A stretch of DNA of 64,000 bases from Symbiodinium natans (lineage: Eukaryota; Sar; Dinophyceae; Suessiales; Symbiodiniaceae): the NCBI GenBank assembly GCA_905221605.1, contig CAJNDS010000435.1, positions 249,001-313,000 of the forward strand, read 5' to 3'. The position numbers and the translations under genes were made by a program. Of the stretch, positions 19,961 to 30,748 are shown in pieces; the stretch's first letter is position 1, and every line of letters starts with the position of its first letter. The notes under the pieces were generated by a model. The model saw only the letters and a list, made by a program, of their open reading frames with translations, ran no database searches and was not told the DNA's origin.

Positions 19961-20296
19961 GCCTTGCCACGCAACCACAAAGCTTGAGCCCTGAAGCTAC
20001 TTCCGAGGAGAGACTGGAGACACAGATTCATTCCATTGCTTCGTTGTCAACCCTCACAAAGAATGTCTAAAAAGACCCCTGGCGCACAACGACGCACCTC
20101 AGACATGGACTTTTCCAAACCGTGAAGGCACTGGCAGATGTCGCGTTTTTGAAAAGAAGCCATGCATTGTAACATGCTGTAGCGTGCTGCTGCAGCCAAC
20201 AAAGTCAAGACCACAGCGCGGTGCTGCGCTGGCAGGTGTGGATAGAGCACAATTTCCCGTAGCAAGCCATTCACAGCTTGTAACCGCAGTGTGACC

Positions 20297-20400
20297 CTTG
20301 TTGTTGTTCTTGTTCTTGTTATTGTTCGTGTTCTTGTTCTTGTTCTTCTTCTTCTTCTTGTTGGTGGTGGGGGTGGTGGTGGTGGTGGTGGTGCTGCTGG

Positions 20401-20486
<86 letters not shown>

Positions 20487-20606
20487 GTGCTGCTGGTGCT
20501 GCTGGTGCTGCTGGTGCTGCTGGTGCTGCTGGTGCTGCTGGTGCTGCTGGTGCTGCTGGTGCTGCTGGTGGTGCTGGTGGTGGCGGTGGTGTGGTGGTGG
20601 TGGGGT
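20297..20606. repeat. compound microsatellite, TTC/TTG then CTG then CTGCTGGTG
   Basis: TTGTTC-type units (20297-20360) give way to GGT (20361-20392), then a CTG run (about 20392-20467), then a nine-base unit of CTG, CTG and GTG to about 20570, then GGT again. The poly-Ala and poly-Leu frames across it are artefacts. Confidence 0.95.
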
Positions 20607-21138
20607 CTACCCTAAGCCTAAACGGTCTGACTCCGAGAGCCAAAATAAACCTCAGCTAGCTAAATCTTGAATCCCCTAATCTTTTTAGAGCCCTTAGATT
20701 CATCAACGATAGCTCGCCCTAAACTTTGGGCCAAAGCTTTCAGCAACCTAGGGCCCTTGTCGTGCAGGTTCTTATTCCCCCAAGCACTGGTCAACTACAT
20801 CCCAAACCCAAAGCTCAAGGCCAAACCACAAAAACACCTCCTGAACCCTGAGCCCCAAACCCTGAACCCAGCAACAAACCACGTGCGCTCACACGGCGAC
20901 GTGCAAAGCAACCTGTTTGTGCTTGTGTATTCCTCGGTTGTTTGTTTAATGTGGCTTCTGTTTTGTTCTCCTTTCCCTTTCCGACATCAGCGTGCACGAA
21001 AAGAAGATGCACAACAGATGTATGTATCCGTATCCAAAACGACGTGTTTTGCATTCTCGTTCTCACAACAACTTATTATGTTGTGTATTCTCCTCGAAGC
21101 ATGACTCAACTCAACGAAAGGTCCTAGAGTCAACAGAA
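20607..21138. other. no gene; CCTAAACCC-rich DNA
   Basis: Words such as CCCTAA, AAACCC and CCCAAACC are frequent at 20610-20880. I see no coding signal. Confidence 0.45.
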
Positions 21139-21140
21139 GA

Positions 21141-21172
<32 letters not shown>

Positions 21173-21674
21173 TGACAGAGAGACAGAGAGACAGAGAGAC
21201 AGAGAGACAGAGACACAGAGACACAGAGACACAGAGACACAGAGACACAGAGACACAGAGACACAGAGACACAGAGACACAGAGACACAGAGACACAGAG
21301 ACACAGAGAAACAGAGACACAGAGACACAGAGACACAGAGACACAGAGACACAGAGACACAGAGACACAGAGACACAGAGACACAGAGACACGACACAGG
21401 GACACACAGGGACACAGGGACACAGGGACACAGGGACACAGGGACACAGGGACACAGGGACACAGAGACACAGAGACACAGAGACACAGAGACACAGAGA
21501 CACAGAGACACAGAGACACAGAGACACAGAGACACAGAGACACAGAGACACAGAGACACAGAGACACAGAGACACAGAGACACAGAGACACAGAGACACA
21601 GGGACACAGGGACACAGGGACACAGGGACACAGGGACACAGGGACACAGGGACACAGGGACACAGGGACACAGG
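21139..21674. repeat. octamer satellite, ACACAGAG and ACACAGGG units
   Basis: A GA run (21139-21167) passes into ACAGAGAG units and then an 8-base unit ACACAGAG repeated for nearly 500 bases, with two blocks (about 21397-21470 and 21600-21672) where it reads ACACAGGG. The long Arg/Thr/Glu and Ser/Cys/Leu frames on both strands are artefacts of this period. Confidence 0.95.
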
Positions 21675-21889
21675 GGCAACGGGAACCGCAGTCACCCACC
21701 TATACCCTAGTATTGGAGCAGGTTCCCAGCAGTCCCACAGCATCGGTTAACCCGTAGAAACCTGTAACGCACGCCTTCGGGCGGCCCTCCTCAATAGGGG
21801 AGGGTTAGGTGCACAGAAAGAAAGCAAGGGGCAACGGGACGGGCACGAAACCCCCACATGTCAGTCACAGGGCGGGCGCGGACGCCCGG

Positions 21890-22040
21890 GGGCTTGTCCC
21901 CCATGCCCCCAGAAAGAAAGAAAGAAGGAAAGAAAGAAAAACACAGAGAGAGAGAGTGAGAGAGAGACAGAGAGACAGAGAACGCGCGGGGGTCTTCGGG
22001 CCCTCATGCCCCCAAGAAAGAAAGGGAAGGGGGAGCTCCC
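21890..22040. repeat. GC-rich unit with AAGAAAG tail, two copies
   Basis: A CCCATGCCCCCAGAAAGAAAG unit at about 21900 is followed by GA repeats and then by CGCGCGGGGGTCTTCGGG leading to CATGCCCCCAAGAAAG (21983-22022). The second unit recurs at 61060-61098. Confidence 0.7.
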
Positions 22041-22049
22041 GACTAACAA

Positions 22050-22744
22050 AAACCGACCACTGACAGCGCTGGGAGGGGCACCCAACAAGGGGTAACCTCA
22101 ACAGTGGGAGGTTGTCTCACCGACTGAGACCTTGGAGCATGCCCCCCAGGGGCGGTCTTCCCTTCGGGGGGGCCATGTGCAACGGAAGGAAGGAAGAGAG
22201 AGCGAGAGCGAGAGCGAGAAAGATCGAGAAAGCTAGAGACCCCCTTTGGTGTGTCCCTCTCATCCTTCCGGAGTGTCCCGCCGGAGTGTCGCAGGAGTTG
22301 TGGCAGGGCGAGATGTACATTAAGGTTTCGAGATGTTTCGAGTGCTGTAGTGAGAAGCCGAAAGCACCACGCCATACGTTCTGCTCTGCCGCAGGTGGAC
22401 CCTTTGGGGCGGGGCAGAGGCCAACCTGCTTGATAGTGCTTTTCGTGCTCTTGGACCACTGGGGTGACGTCCAGGAATGTCCAGGAACTTGTACCGGTAG
22501 GATGACTGCACTTGTACAGCCAAGCCAGTGCAGCTCAGTGTTGCGACACGTGTCCAAAATCCGGAAGTGCAGCAGACGGGTCATGCTGTTGAGGGAGATG
22601 TGGTGCCGACTCAGGCAAACAATTCAATGTTCAAGCAGTTGCCTTGCGTATGCCAAGCCGCTGCTGGGCTCGCCAGCATTCGCCAGCTCATGGATCACGT
22701 GATCATGGGTTATGAGCTATGGCGTAGCTATGCGTTCCTGCATC
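22050..22744. other. no confident gene
   Basis: GC-rich DNA with overlapping frames on both strands. None carries a motif I recognise. Confidence 0.35.
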
Positions 22745-22978
22745 TTAAGTACCGAAGTTCTTACAGATGCACAGATTCATTTTCGCATACCAGATCATAC
22801 CCGGCATACCCAATTTGAGCGGCATTCCGTTTGAATAAACGTCGGCAACGCAGCCAACCATGAGAGAAGGCCAGATGTAAGCCATTAGGCCACTCAAGAG
22901 AGGTGGCTTGTCCAACATGCCAGAAGCGGCGGGAAAAGAATCGTGAAGACACGTGCAGGTGTTTGAAGTCGTGTCCAA
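22745..22978 (-). CDS. candidate minus-strand exon with a hydrophobic segment
   Basis: The minus-strand frame reads GMLDKPPLLSGLMAYIWPSL then MVGCVADVYSNGMPLKLGMP and has one hydrophobic stretch that could cross a membrane. It is on the strand opposite to the recognised genes. No family is recognised, and chance is a real alternative. Confidence 0.2.
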   Translation of the reverse strand: MDTTSNTCTCLHDSFPAASGMLDKPPLLSGLMAYIWPSLMVGCVADVYSNGMPLKLGMPGMIWYAKMNLCICKNFGT

Positions 22979-23233
22979 CCGAACACTGCTCTCGCCTCTG
23001 TCGATCTTTGTGTTCTTAAGGCTGATGCAGCCAAGATTGAAAACAAAGGGCTAGGCAGTCACGATAGAAGGGTTCCAGAGTTCTGGAGACGACTTAGGCT
23101 GGAACCAAATGGAACCAAATACCCACAAACACAAATGTGACAGATAATAGCAGCTGGGCCCAACAGACTCGAGAAACTTCACAAGCCGATTCTAGAGGGG
23201 CGGCTGTGGCTCCAGGATGTAAATTTAAAGCGA

Positions 23234-23575
23234 GTGCAACATCAGGGATCGATTACGGCTTATGCTTCCATTGGTGCAGGGCTGAAGCAAGGTCATCTGT
23301 TATGCTTGAAAGTATCCGAACCTGATGTCTATCCGATTGCACTGAGGTTCAATATGTCAGCCGGTCTGGAAACATTAAATTCAGCGCCTGGTTGGAAGAG
23401 CGCGGCTTCCCCGGCTGTCGACAGCCTTTGCCAACAAGGCTTGTTGCGGGAACTTGATGCGTCCCCTGGTGCTTCCAAATTTCGAAATGTCCCAAGCATC
23501 CCAGTTGCAACCTCCAGCGTCCACTGTGTTTTCTTGGAGTCTGCAAAAACATGCAAAGACTTGCAAAGCTTGTGA
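23234..23575 (+). CDS. candidate exon, perhaps a decayed reverse transcriptase piece
   Basis: The frame reads SITAYASIGAGLKQGHLLCL and then SEPDVYPIALRFNMSAGLET. GLKQGHLL resembles the GxxQGxPLS box of LINE reverse transcriptases, with the Cys/Asp-Pro positions changed, so it may be a decayed copy. It could equally be an exon of an unrelated protein. Nothing nearby supports either choice firmly. Confidence 0.25.
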   Translation: MQHQGSITAYASIGAGLKQGHLLCLKVSEPDVYPIALRFNMSAGLETLNSAPGWKSAASPAVDSLCQQGLLRELDASPGASKFRNVPSIPVATSSVHCVFLESAKTCKDLQSL

Positions 23576-23948
23576 CGTTGCTTGGCGTGATGCCGTCTGG
23601 TCTGCATTGGAGCTCGTTTGAGCTTTGTGATATTGAGATATGTTGAGTGCTGGGGGCTGTTCTGAGTGGGGTTGTGTCATCTTTCGTTTAACATCGAATC
23701 ATTTGGACGTTATTGGACGTTGTGCCGCGATCAAACGCGGATGCCGTGGCATGACTTGTGCGATGCAGCCGCCGCATGGGCAAGGACGTGGCGTTTTCAT
23801 TTTGAGTGAGTTCTTCGCGTTGGCCCAGTGGTCCCTATGGGTAGTGTTGCTACTTCGATTGACCAGCTACTCTCATCTGGACATCGCGCTCCGAAAACGC
23901 GTTTGCACTGGATATGCGTGAGAAAGCCAAGGATGGCTCAAGTCCTCC

Positions 23949-24257
23949 ATGCCTGCAGTCAGCGATGAGGCGGAGGAGGACCCCCTGACACGCTTGCCGA
24001 CGGATGCACACGTGGCGTTGCATGCCGTTGGCCACCTCCACCGCGTCGCGGTGTCGCCTGAGGCACGCGCTTGGCACCTTGCGCCAGCTGAATCGCAAGC
24101 TTGGAGGAGCCTGCGCCATCTGCTCTGCAACTCCACGCGCAGGGCTGTCGCAGAGTCTGTCGCGGTGTCTGCCGCCAGGCCGGCGCGCGTGTTGCCTGCA
24201 AACGTGCATGTGGCCGACTTGAACATCGCTGCATATCGACGCGAACGTAACGGATGA
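23949..24257 (+). mobile_element. possible fragment of LINE family 2
   Basis: The frame includes ARVLPANVHVADLNIAAYRR. This resembles the segment just before the DERRIEV box of the second LINE family seen at 33660-34735, where the equivalent reads ADLNLDAARKDERRIEVI. The expected downstream catalytic Asp box is not readable. This is a low-confidence fragment. Confidence 0.3.
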
Positions 24258-24689
24258 CCAGTGGCTGTGTGGTGGACTGTTGGGTTTTCTTTGTTGTCTG
24301 GATGTCAAGAGCGTGGAGGAAGTGCGCTATAGCATTCAGGATTTGTCAGACCATGGGATGCGGCGCAGCTGCCGGACCTAGTGTGCGCATGTGTGCGTCA
24401 CCACACCATCCACACCATGCCTCATTCGGCTCCGCTGCTTACGCAATGGCACGCGCCGGGTTATTTGGCTGACTCTGCAGGCAAACATAGTGGGGGGTTC
24501 CTGCACGGGAAGCGGAACAAGCTCGGGATCACGGTGGCGAAGGCGCCGCACCATTCCGATCAGTGGAGCTCGAACCTTTCGCAAGGGGAACCACGATGCC
24601 ATGTTTCCACATAGTTGCGTGCCATTGCGTGTCACTTTGGTGGGGTGAGGCCTGCAGTTCTTCCATTGCAAAGGCCTGTCCACTCAAGT

Positions 24690-24850
24690 CGGGTAGATCG
24701 GGTAGATTCGGGTAGGTGTTGAATGCGGCGGGGTACACGAGCGAAGCGCACCGGGCAGAAATTATCCGCCAACGCCCCTGCATGTTGGAAATTGCGCTGC
24801 TATTGCTGCATGCACTCCTGTTGCTGATCAGCATCGGCGAAAGTCTCGAG
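24690..24850. repeat. dispersed direct repeat, copy 1
   Basis: About 150 bases from GTGTTGAATGCGGCGGGG to CAGCATCGGCGAAAGT recur at 25480-25645 with a few differences and a short indel. It may be part of a decayed retroelement, but no domain is readable. Confidence 0.75.
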
Positions 24851-25047
24851 CGTGCGCAAGCTCGCGCAAAGGGCGAACGCACGCTCTGCGCAAGCTCTCA
24901 AGGCGAACAAGACGCGACCATTTCAGCTTCCAGGCCCAAGAAGTTACCGAACCGCGACAACCTCGCGCGCGCAAGCCCGCGCGGGCGAAGCGCAAGTGAT
25001 CCTAATTGGCAGCCGTGGAACAAGGATATTATTATAGTACGGCCCTC

Positions 25048-25460
25048 AGGCGGCGCCGGTCATCGGAGCGGACGTTGGGTGCTGTTGTGCGGGCCGGACC
25101 ACAAAAAAAAAAACTGCTCGTCCGGACCGCCTCCCGAGCCACGCGCAACCACGTTCGTTCCACGATATTCGCCCTGCGAATCCCTGCGAGCTATCAAACC
25201 CGTGCGAGTGCAGGCGAGAGCGTGGTCGCCAAAAGCGTATTTCCTTTCTTGCCTGTGTTGTGTTGCGGTCGTGCAAGTTTGGCTGCAGGGTAATCTGCTG
25301 GGCTGCCCTTGGGCGCCGCTGTGCGCAGCATCCGGCTCCTGCCTTGGGACTGTGGGTCCCCCCACCCCTCCCTCCACCTGAAACTCTTCGTTTGGTCACG
25401 CGCCTATTTGCAACCGTCGCCATGATGCCGCTCCACGGCAGCGTGTTTTGATGGCTGCCC
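25048..25460 (-). mobile_element. LINE family 1 fragment a (zinc finger and nuclease region)
   Basis: The minus strand reads YAFGDHALACTRTGLIARR, the H-x-x-x-C part of the Cys/His cluster that precedes the restriction-like endonuclease in this family. The copy then breaks up and ends before the catalytic RRLDLV box. It is closely similar over its whole length to fragment g at 32820-33345. The shared block stops at GTTTTGATGGCTGCCCGATC in both. It is non-functional. Confidence 0.65.
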
Positions 25461-25479
25461 GATCAGCGCTGCAGCTGTC

Positions 25480-25645
25480 CAATCGGGTAGGTCGGAGAGG
25501 TGTTGAATGCATTGAATGCGGCGGGGTACACGAGCGAAGCGCACCGGGCAGAAATTGTACGCATCCAACGCCCCTGCATGTTGGAAATGGCGTTGCTATT
25601 GATGCATGCACTCCTGTTGCTGATCAGCATCGACGAAAGTGTCGG
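25480..25645. repeat. dispersed direct repeat, copy 2
   Basis: Second copy of the repeat at 24690-24850, beginning about 20 bases beyond LINE fragment a. It carries a small internal duplication of GAATGCATTGAATGC. Confidence 0.75.
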
Positions 25646-25649
25646 AGGA

Positions 25650-26060
25650 AAGGCTGGATGACATTAATGACGTTATAAGGTATCGGCGCACCCAACCAGC
25701 AGCAACATGAGGGCTAACAGTTTTCATATGCTCAACCCGACTCAACCATGCTGATGCCGAAAAAGGTGATGACAATGGGTGCGCGTCGTGCGAAGGTTTC
25801 CTTTGCGAGTTGTCGCGACGAGCAACCTCCAGGAGCGCTGTCCACTCGCCGGGCTGGAGCGCAGCTGCTCGCGACAGAAGTCCGTCCCGCCCCTCGGTGG
25901 GTCGTACGCGCAGGGAGCATTCGCGGGGCGAGGAGAAACAGTTTTCATGCACGTGAAGCGGGGGCGCCATGCCATGCATCCGTGAAGTTTCGCAAAAATC
26001 CAACGCCTCCCGAACTGCCGTTCACATGTTGCATGTCTCTGCTGAACATGGTCTACGACA
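25650..26060. other. no confident feature
   Basis: GC-rich DNA between the direct repeat and the GACAC minisatellite, probably retroelement-derived. No readable motif. Confidence 0.35.
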
Positions 26061-26061
26061 T

Positions 26062-26240
26062 GTGATGTCAACGGCGTCACACGGTGTGACACGGCGTGAC
26101 ACTATTGCGTATGTACCCTGCGACACGGTGTGGCACTGTTCGACATTATAAACTATCTGACACTGCTTGACACTGCTTGACACTGTTTGACACTGTGTTG
26201 CTGAAACAGCGTCACGCGGTTTGACACGGTGTGACACTAC
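26062..26240. repeat. imperfect GACACNG minisatellite
   Basis: Units such as GTGTGACACGGC and CTTGACACTG repeat at roughly 10-12 base spacing, most regular at 26156-26200. Confidence 0.7.
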
Positions 26241-26369
26241 ATTTTTTCCAGCAGGCATGCCCCACTTGGGAGTCCTTCCTCGATGACTCACGTGCATCTC
26301 CTCCGGCTCGGGACGCAGGTCCTGGTGACTGGCCCCATGGCTGTTCCACGCGTCGCATACTCGCACCTC

Positions 26370-27232
26370 CTACTTTCGCGAACGCGTGCTGCTGCCGGCC
26401 CTGGAGCCTGCTCACCAGGCCATGCTGCAATCCCAGTCAGGGCCGCAGGCAGCGGCGTGGTTGACGGCGATCCCCACAGAGAGCGCTTCCACCCTCCCGC
26501 CAGATGTGATGCTGCTAGCTCTGCGGTGAAGGGCCTTGTCCCTTGGCCCGGGCGAATGCGGTCAGTTGGGGCACGGATGTGGCAGAAGGCTCGACGTGTG
26601 GGGCGACCTGTAGCTTGCACCCGCACCGGCCTGCTGGCTAGGACGGCGAAACTCGTCGAGCGGGCCTGGATGGCTGTCTATGGCTGTCTGCCGTGAGGCG
26701 GTCGGAGCGGAAGGCTACGTGGTGCCACAGCAGTGGCTGGCGCACACTTCCGCCCCAGCCGTGTCGCCGCAGGACCGCCGGCGACTCGACCTGGTCGTAT
26801 AGGGGGCGTCCCCGCAGGGCATGGCCTTGTGCTGTGACGCCACGTTGGTGAGCCCAATCAGCACGGCCGGCACGCCCCACCCCCATGCAGCAGACACCCC
26901 CGCGATAGCCCTCCGCCAGCGGCTGTGAGTCCTGGCTGCCGAGGTTGGCCGAGGTTGGTGGCCGGTGGAATCAGGACGCGCGCGATTTGGTCCGGCAACT
27001 CGTGCGCGTCAGGGCGCTGCGCGCGGCGCCCGCCATCCGGGCAAGCGTCGCGTCGGCCTGGGCGCGGCGTAGGTGGGGCATGCTCTCTGTCGCCGTCCAG
27101 CGCGCCGTCGGCGGCACGGCTCTGGGCTCTACGTGGCTACTGCCCCACACGGCCGTGGGCCATGAGCCGGAGCTCGACCGGGTGCTGGAGCTGGCCGACC
27201 CGGAAGGCCCCAGCAGGCTGCCGCTGCGCTAG
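26370..27232 (+). mobile_element. LINE family 1 fragment b, 3' third with authentic C-terminus
   Basis: In order, with frame changes, the plus strand shows QAAAWLTAIPTESASTLPPD, the TGLLAR...KLVERAW segment after the Cys/His cluster, and RRLDLVV near 26785. ALCCDATLVS follows, carrying the second catalytic Asp of a PD-(D/E)xK restriction-like endonuclease. An intact frame at 26945-27232 then reads VGGRWNQDARDLVRQLVRVR and ends PEGPSRLPLR followed by a stop. A short 3' untranslated stretch shared with fragment d follows. Stops and frameshifts show it is dead. The family is an RLE-type LINE (R2/CRE-like in nuclease type, inferred). Confidence 0.75.
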
Positions 27233-27394
27233 GGCGTCGGCAGGCCGACCACGCAGGTGCCATGGGATCCGCAGGCTTCGCGCGTCAATTAGGGTTTTTA
27301 AGGAGCACAGTCGCTCTAATACACCGCGATGCATTCATTTTAAGAAGTGCTGCAAGGTCAAGGCAAATATAGGCAAATTACAGCCAGAGGCGCA

Positions 27395-28001
27395 TGTCAG
27401 AAACTCGTGGCTGCACGTTCCCTTGCTGCATGCGGTTGCGGGCACTCTTTCCTCAGACGTTCCTCAGACGCTGTATCGGCCTGGAACGAGCACCCGCGTT
27501 GTGGCGAGGGCTGGTCCCGACTGGTGCGCGCGCTCTCGCCAGCACAGAGCCGCTGCATGTCGATCGACTTGCCGCCCTGCTACATGCACTGGCGGAAGCC
27601 GAAGACGAGAGACCAGGCCGATGCGCAGGCGGCTTGACCTCGTCATCTACGGCGCCGCGCCACTGGGTGGAGCCCTGTGCTGCGATGCGACCCTCGTGTC
27701 GCTTCTTAGGCGAGATGGCGAGCCCCACCCGCTGTGCTGCACACCGCCCTCCGGCGCAAGCAAAACACCGACCCTGAGCTCGCAGTGGGTGGGCGGTGGA
27801 ACGCAGATGCCGTGGGGCTGGTCAGGCGCCTTGTCGCCGCGAGCACAGAGCTCCGCCTTTGCCGTCCAGCACGCTGTCGGCCACACGGCGCTGGGGCGTG
27901 CCCGCGCCGTGCCAGGACCGGCGCATGCTGATGCGCCGGCCCTTGACGAGGTCATGGACCTCGCTGGCCCGGAAGGGCCAAGCCGCTTGCCACTGCGCTG
28001 A
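27395..28001 (+). mobile_element. LINE family 1 fragment c, nuclease and C-terminus
   Basis: A second 3' fragment in the same orientation as fragment b. It reads RRRLDLVIYGAAPLGGALCC then DATLVSLLRRDG, ending DLAGPEGPSRLPLR with a stop at 28001, the same terminal residues as fragment b. An internal part (VGGRWNADAVGLVRRLV) is shifted into another phase. The 168 bases between the end of b and the start of c hold no readable motif. Confidence 0.75.
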
Positions 28002-28249
28002 ACCGTCCCTAACCCGGGACCGCGTTTATGCAGGAACCGGATCTGACTGCTGCTGGCGGATGCTGGCGGAAGAAGGTGTGTGTGGAAAAAAATCAGGTAG
28101 CGTTTGGAAGTGACTAAAAACACCGAAAAACCGCAACCGATGAGCTATAAGTTCTATCTTGTATGATGGCCCTGCTTTAGGAAATATATGTGTGAGTGTG
28201 TGTGTGTGTGTCTTTGTTTTTTGTGACGCGCTAACCCTGCGGATCCGAT

Positions 28250-28770
28250 GCCTGCGTGGTCTGCCTGCCGACGCCCTAGCGCAGCGGCAGCCTGCTGGGG
28301 CCTTCCGGGTCGGCCAGCTCCAGTACCCGGTCGAGCTCCGGCTCATGGCCCACGGCCGTGTGGGGCAGCAGTCCCGTAGAGCCCAGATGAGCCCCCAGAG
28401 CCGTGCCGCCGACGGCGCGCTGGCCGGCGACAGAGAGCATGCGTGGCCTTCCGCTCCGACCGCCTCACGGCAGACAACCATCCAGGCCCGCTCGACGAGT
28501 TGTGCTTTCCTAGCCAGCAGCCTGGTGCGGGTGCAAGCTAGAGCGTGGTCGCCCCACGCATCGAGCCTTCCGCCCCATCCGTGCCCGGACTGACCGCGTT
28601 CGCCCGGCGCCCGGGCCCAGTGGCAATGGCAGGCGGAGCCTTCGCCGCAGAGCTAGCAGCATCACGTCTGGCGGGAGGGTGGAAGCACTCTCCGTTAGCC
28701 ACGCCGCCGCCTGCCGTGACTGGGACTGCAGCATGGCCTGGTGAGCTAGTAATTGCTCGCAAGTATCTTG
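28250..28770 (-). mobile_element. LINE family 1 fragment d, opposite orientation
   Basis: The minus strand reads AHQAMLQSQSRQAAAWLTES and STLPPDVMLLALRRRLRLPL, corresponding to the start of fragment b. It then jumps to the C-terminal VGHEPELDRVLELADPEG and SRLPLR with a stop near 28280. The zinc cluster and nuclease between them are deleted. The 3' flank matches that of fragment b. Confidence 0.7.
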
Positions 28771-29114
28771 CTGTTCATTCTCAATGTTCCCCACAGGTCT
28801 CCCAACATGTATGATTTCTCAAGGAAATGCTCATTTTCCCATAAACAGCAAGACTCACAAGCACATATGGTCTTATATGACATTCGTCCAAAGCAACTGG
28901 GCATCACATCCTTACTACAAAAAAGTTTTGTTTTCAGGGTGCTTCAGGATAAAGGAAAATAGCGTGCTACCGAAACTGTGAAGTTATATCTTAGTATAGG
29001 GAGGGTTTAGGGTGGTTTTGAGTTGAAGGGGTACGTAAGGTTGCTCTATGGTACGAGCTGCACTGATATGGAATGTACCCACCATTTGTGCAGAACAAAC
29101 ATACAAAGCGCGCC
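28771..29114. other. no gene seen
   Basis: AT-richer DNA than its surroundings. It contains GGGAGGGTTTAGGG near 29000, but no coding or repeat structure is recognised. Confidence 0.5.
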
Positions 29115-29643
29115 TTCAGAATTGTAGTATGCTTGGATCTTCAGGCCTTCCTCGGCAAACTCCGCGAGGTGGCGCCGGAATGGAGCCCTTCCACGTACTG
29201 CTGGTGGGACTCCGCGGGCCGCTGTCGGGACATCCCCCAGGGCGAAGGCTGCGAGCAAGGGGACCCTCTCGCTCCCGCGCTTTTCGCCCTCGGACAGCAC
29301 GACGCCCTGCAACAGGCGGCGGAAGCGCTCCCTCCCGACGACAGCCTGGTTGCTTTCCTGGACGACCTCTACGTGGTCACGATGCCGTCCAGTGCTAGAG
29401 CCGTTCTCGACGTCACGGTGCACACAGTAGAAGACCGGTGTGGCATCGCGTCCAACCTGGGCAAGACCCGTGTCGTCGCCGCAAAGGCAGGCCCCGCTCC
29501 GCCTGGAATCGCGGAACTAGGCGATGATGTGTGGCGAGGCGACAAGCCCGAAGCCCAACGAGGCGTAGTTGTGCTCGGTTCGCCGCTGGGGCACCCGGCC
29601 TTCGTCCAGGCATGGGCTGAAGAAAGGCTGCGCGCCGAACACG
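29115..29643 (+). mobile_element. LINE family 1 fragment e, reverse transcriptase core
   Basis: The frame reads FLGKLREVAPEWSPSTYCWW, then GCEQGDPLAPALFALGQHDA (the GxxQGDPLxP box) near 29250. VAFLDDLYVVT, with two of the catalytic Asp residues, follows near 29352. It continues GSPLGHPAFVQAWAEERLRA and breaks at about 29643, where the sequence turns into the opposite-strand fragment f. The N-terminal part of the polymerase is missing, so it cannot function alone. Confidence 0.8.
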
Positions 29644-30600
29644 GCGGTCGTCGGCAGGGACGCCTGCTGCAGTCGTATGGGCGAGCCACTGCTGTGGCAC
29701 GACCTGACCTTCGGCGCCGACGGCCTCTCGCGCCACGCGGACCCACGCGCGCTCGACGACTTTGGCGCGTCTGGCCAACAAGCCTGTCCTCGGGCAAGCG
29801 AGGGCATCGTCGCCATAAGGGTCGACGACGCCACCACATCCCGGGTTGGGGCCGCAGCGTCCGGTGCAAAGAGGTAGAGGCAGCCGTAGGCGACGCCGCA
29901 GGGCAATTTGCATCGCTTGTGGCAGGATGCGGCTTGCTTCGTCGCACGGTATGGCGGTGAGCCATGCACCGGCATGCGGTCCCGCTTGAGAGCGAAGAAG
30001 TGCACGCGAACAGGGCGGCAAGGAGGGCAAAAGCACGCGATCGCGAGAGTGTACGGTAAGGGTCCGCGATGCGTGGTACTGCCAGTCTCCGGCTCAGGTG
30101 GGGCAGGGCGAGCGCCGTCGAGGAGCATGCTCCACGTGGGGCAGTTGCTCCAGCCTTGGTCCTGTAAGGTGCGACGCGCATGCGCTGCCTCTGCGAGACA
30201 GTTCGCGTTGTCCCCGACCTCGGACTCAAGTAGTTGCACGTATCTGTCCGCGCACCACGGCAGGCGTGCGCGTATGGCGGGCAACGCGTCGACCCAGGAG
30301 GCCCAGTAAGCTGCAGGCGCCGTGGTCTCTGCTGACTGCAATCCTAGGCCGCCCAGCGCGCCTGGGAGGGCCGCAATTTGCCGTGCCTGGGTCGCGTCCG
30401 CGTCGCCTGTTCCGCCGAGCATGTTCTGCAGCGCCGTCCAGACGGCATCGTCATGTCCCCGGGCGTACGCCGCAGACGCCGAGGGCGGCATGGTGCGAAT
30501 GGCATGGCAAGCGCGAGGCGAGGCGCACATAAGCAAAAGCTGCCACGCGCACTGAAGGTCCGGAAGTTTGGGCAGTTGGTCGCCTCAACACAGTAGCTCT
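29644..30600 (-). mobile_element. LINE family 1 fragment f, post-polymerase and zinc region, inverted
   Basis: The minus strand reads LLMCASPRACHAIRTMPPSA, then ALPGALGGLGLQSAETTAPA and YWASWVDALPAIRARLP, in a long open frame to about 29920. Another frame then gives LRRRLRLPLPLCTGRCG, GDDALACPRTGLLARRAKVV and VPQQWLAHTTAAGVPADDRR. It stops exactly before the catalytic RLDLV box, at the junction with fragment e. The two pieces meet tail to tail, which simple 5' inversion (twin priming) would not give. Confidence 0.8.
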
Positions 30601-30693
30601 ATGTAATCTGTGTAAGACCAGATATTTCTTATAGTGCTCATGCTGAGAGAAAGTCAAGGTGGGGTTTACAGAGGCATAAATGTATGAAAAAGG

Positions 30694-30748
30694 GTAGATC
30701 TATGGGGGGGGGGGTAGCTATTTGGTACCCCCCCCAAAGATCTACGTG
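30694..30748. repeat. inverted repeat with G-run and C-run arms
   Basis: GTAGATCT followed by an 11-base G run pairs with an 8-base C run followed by AGATCTAC, separated by about 10 bases. The arms are over 20 bases and could extrude as a hairpin. Confidence 0.75.

Noticed and set aside
21139-21674. CRISPR-like regular array
   Set aside because: The units are contiguous octamers without spacers; this is a simple satellite in a eukaryotic genome.
20992-21750. Long Arg/Thr/Glu ORF and three Ser/Leu/Cys ORFs on the other strand
   Set aside because: All follow from the ACACAGAG octamer satellite, which is open in several frames on both strands.
26925-28001. A single 358-codon protein
   Set aside because: Its first part is an out-of-frame reading of LINE fragment b. 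Only its C-terminal third is the true frame, of fragment c.
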